Origin: Oscillospiraceae bacterium
GTDB lineage: Bacteria > Bacillota > Clostridia > Oscillospirales > Oscillospiraceae
NCBI GenBank assembly: GCA_022800215.1
Contig: JAAWPV010000079.1
Span: 53,714-117,713, forward strand
DNA length: 64,000 nucleotides
Direction of reading: 5' to 3'
The position numbers and the translations under genes are program-made. The notes beneath the pieces were generated by a model. It did not search any database. It saw only the letters and a list, made by a program, of their open reading frames with translations, and was not told the origin of the DNA. Positions 45,001 through 48,040 of this stretch are shown piece after piece; position 1 is the stretch's first letter, and each line of letters opens with the position of its first letter.

Positions 45001-48000
45001 AGGGCAAGAGAGTATGCTTCGCCGGCCCCCACCGCGATGGCTTCGCCTCCGCTTAGGGTGCCAATTTTCTGATAGTTACTGGAACCATTTATCGTGCTTT
45101 CCGTATAATTCGCGCTTATGTTATTGCTAAATGTTGTACCAAAAGGAACACCCAATTGGCCAAAATTATTCCGGCCGAAGGTATATACAGTGCCCGTCAG
45201 AATGTTTCCATCCTCATCTTTGGTTCCGCGCACAATTATGGAATGCTCATCGCCAGCGGCAATGGCCACCACGTCCATCATGGAGGTTCTGCCCTCATTG
45301 TTGGTAGAACCGGCGTTAGCCAAGCCTTCTGCCACACTGTTCTCCAACATCACAGCGGTGGGAACAGCACTTTCGCCATAGCCCATCAAGATGGGATTCG
45401 GATTGAACCAGCTGAAGGCCAAACCCAGTTGGCCATACTGGTTGGAACCAAAGGCCACCACCGAACCATTACCCAACAGCACCAGGGTATGATTCCGTCC
45501 TACAGCTACATCTTCCACATTACCTAAAGTTGCGCCACCGCCACGGTTAACTTGAACAAGCGCCACTCCGCTACGATAGCTCAAGCCACCGCTGTTGCCG
45601 GTGTACATGGCACCCAACTGGCCGGATTCATTTTCACCCCAGCCATACAGGTTCTTGTCCAAGGTAAGCGCGAAGGACTGATAGGCGTGCGCATATACCT
45701 TATTGATGTCAGACAAAGGCAATATGCCCGCAGGATTAGACCCCTGGCTGGGTCCCTTCACGCTGCCCGGTGTACAGCGGTAGGGAGCGGGATCCGCCGT
45801 TACAGTGGGGTCCCAGGTATCGCCGGTACCCAACTGGCCATGATTATCATGACCCCAGCTATAAACAACTCCGTCCAAAACCGCCAAAGAGTGCTCATCG
45901 CCAGCGGCTACACTTGTAGCCCCGTCAAAATAGCCGCTTCCAGTCGTCACTCCTTCAGGAGCTACCACCTGGAAGGGATAGCACCGATCTGTCCGGTCAT
46001 CCCAACCCAAGCCTAATTGGCCATAGCTATTGCGGCCCCAAGCGTAGATATCACCGTTGGAACTGCGGGCCAAAACATGGTTGGCACCCACAGCCACTTC
46101 TTCAATCAAATTCAGCCGCCCGCTATTACCCAGGTTTTTCACCTGAAGCGGGAAAGTGGTATAAGGAACTTCCTCGCCTGTGTAACCTATGCCAAGTTGC
46201 CCATAGGTATTGTCACCCCAAGTCCAAACTTCGCCGTTCGACTTCAGGGCCACTGTAAAGTTCTCACCCGCCAAAATTCTGGGCTTGGTAAAGTCATCCG
46301 CATCCTTAACGATTACATCAAAGCTGGTGGTATACCGTTCCGGGTAGCGAGGGTCGCTAACCGTAATAGTAGCAACTTCATTCAATCTTCCCTCTACCGG
46401 ATCGAACCGTCCATCGTTAGGTTCAATAGGAATATAAGTCAGAATACCATCCGGCGTACTGGAATACAGCAGCGCCACATAGTCCTCCATTCCCTCTTCC
46501 GAATAAGGATAAGAGCGGTTCCGCTCGGTCAGGTTAAATCCCACATCATAATACTGACCGATTCCTTCCTTATATATAACAATATATTGCTCACTGGTGA
46601 TGGTCAACTGATCAGGCAGTCGCTTCTCTACAATCTCCAGTGCATCGGGGTCCGTTTCCTCAAACATACCCGGGATACTGGCGTAGCGGTTGGTCAGTGT
46701 GCTTTGGCCAGTGGGCTTTCCGGTCATGGCATCAATTTCGTTTGTCCAGACCCAAACCTTATTAAAAATCAGGCTTTCCTCATAACTCCCACCAGTAAGC
46801 ACCGGGATAGAGGTATCTCGGCCCGAATAAGCTTCATTACCCAGCCGACCGGTGGAACCATTACCAACCGCCCGGACGGTACCATCTTCAAACCAGAAAA
46901 CAGTATAGTTGATACCCGCGGCCACGCCAGCAATCGAGCCGTAAGCATCCTTCAAGTAATTCGTTACTTGATAGTCTGCATTTTGCTGCCCCCAGACTTC
47001 TTGAGGCGTCTGCCCTTCAGGCCGTCCAGAGGTCTCTGCCGAACCGCCGATACCCAACTGATGACTGTAGTTATAGCCCCATGTATATACCCGGCCATCC
47101 TCAGTTACTGCAGCAGTGTGGTTATCGCCTACGCTCAGGGAAACGACCTTGATATCTCTGGTGCCCCAATCCACCTTAATGGGCGCACGTTGAACCACAT
47201 CGGCAGTAATGTTGCCCAACTCACCTTGCAGGTTACTGCCCCAGCCCCAAACCGTAGTCGCACCACTCATTTCTACGGTCAAAGCCTGAGTGTGGCCTCG
47301 GGTTAGAATCGTAGTGCCTCCCGAAGAATCGTCATCGCCGGTAGCCGCACCACCTGCGGCAATTTCCACCGCATAGGCCATATTCGCGTCTTGAATCACA
47401 ACCGGAGAAGTAGATCTTGCCCATTCTTCTGAGTCAATACCCAACTGGCCGCCCCGGTTATCGCCCCAAGTGTAGATCTTACCATCGTTAGCAAGCGCCA
47501 CACTAAAGCTACTGCCCGCGGCAATCTGAACTACTTTCGCTCCATTTGGCATCTCTACCTTCTGTGCATAGAAATGCTCCCGATTTTGGCTGTCATCGTT
47601 AAAACTTCCAAGTCCCAACTGGCCTTGCTCATTTCGACCCCAAGAGTAGACGTCGCCATCAGCAGTCAAGGCCAGCGAGTGGCTGGCGCCCGCAGCGATG
47701 GCTACTACACCGGTCAGCACCTGCTTCTGCCCATCAACCTCCGCAATCACTTTCTGAGGATATTGAATGATCGTGCTGGAGCTGTCCACGCCTGCCTGGC
47801 CCAACTGGTTTACGCCCCAAGCATAAACGCAGCCCGTAGTGGCATCCAGTGCAAGAGAGTGCCGGGCGCCCACAGCCACCATGGAGATTCCTGTCAAAGG
47901 GGTGCCATTTCGATCCAAGTAGATCGGCTGCGGCGTCAACACCGTATCTTGATAAGCCGCTGTCAACTGGCCATCTCCGGCAGCACCCCAGCCGCTGACT

Positions 48001-48040
48001 GACCCGTCAGCTTTCAACGCCAAAGAAGTTCCAGAGAATG
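1..48040 (-). repeat. Tandem RCC1 repeat array interrupted by Ig/BIG-like spacer domains
   Basis: Recurrent 'IAAGxxHSLALxxDGxVYxWGxNxxGQLGxG' in translation; on the + strand it appears as recurrent 'cccaactg(g/a)cc...ccccaagc/t' and '...gacngtaccgtc...' blocks. Repeat number not counted. Confidence 0.9.

Noticed and set aside
1-48040. CRISPR array, because of many periodic repeats
   Set aside because: Repeats are degenerate, variably spaced, in frame and coding for RCC1 blades; no fixed repeat/unique-spacer pattern and no cas genes.
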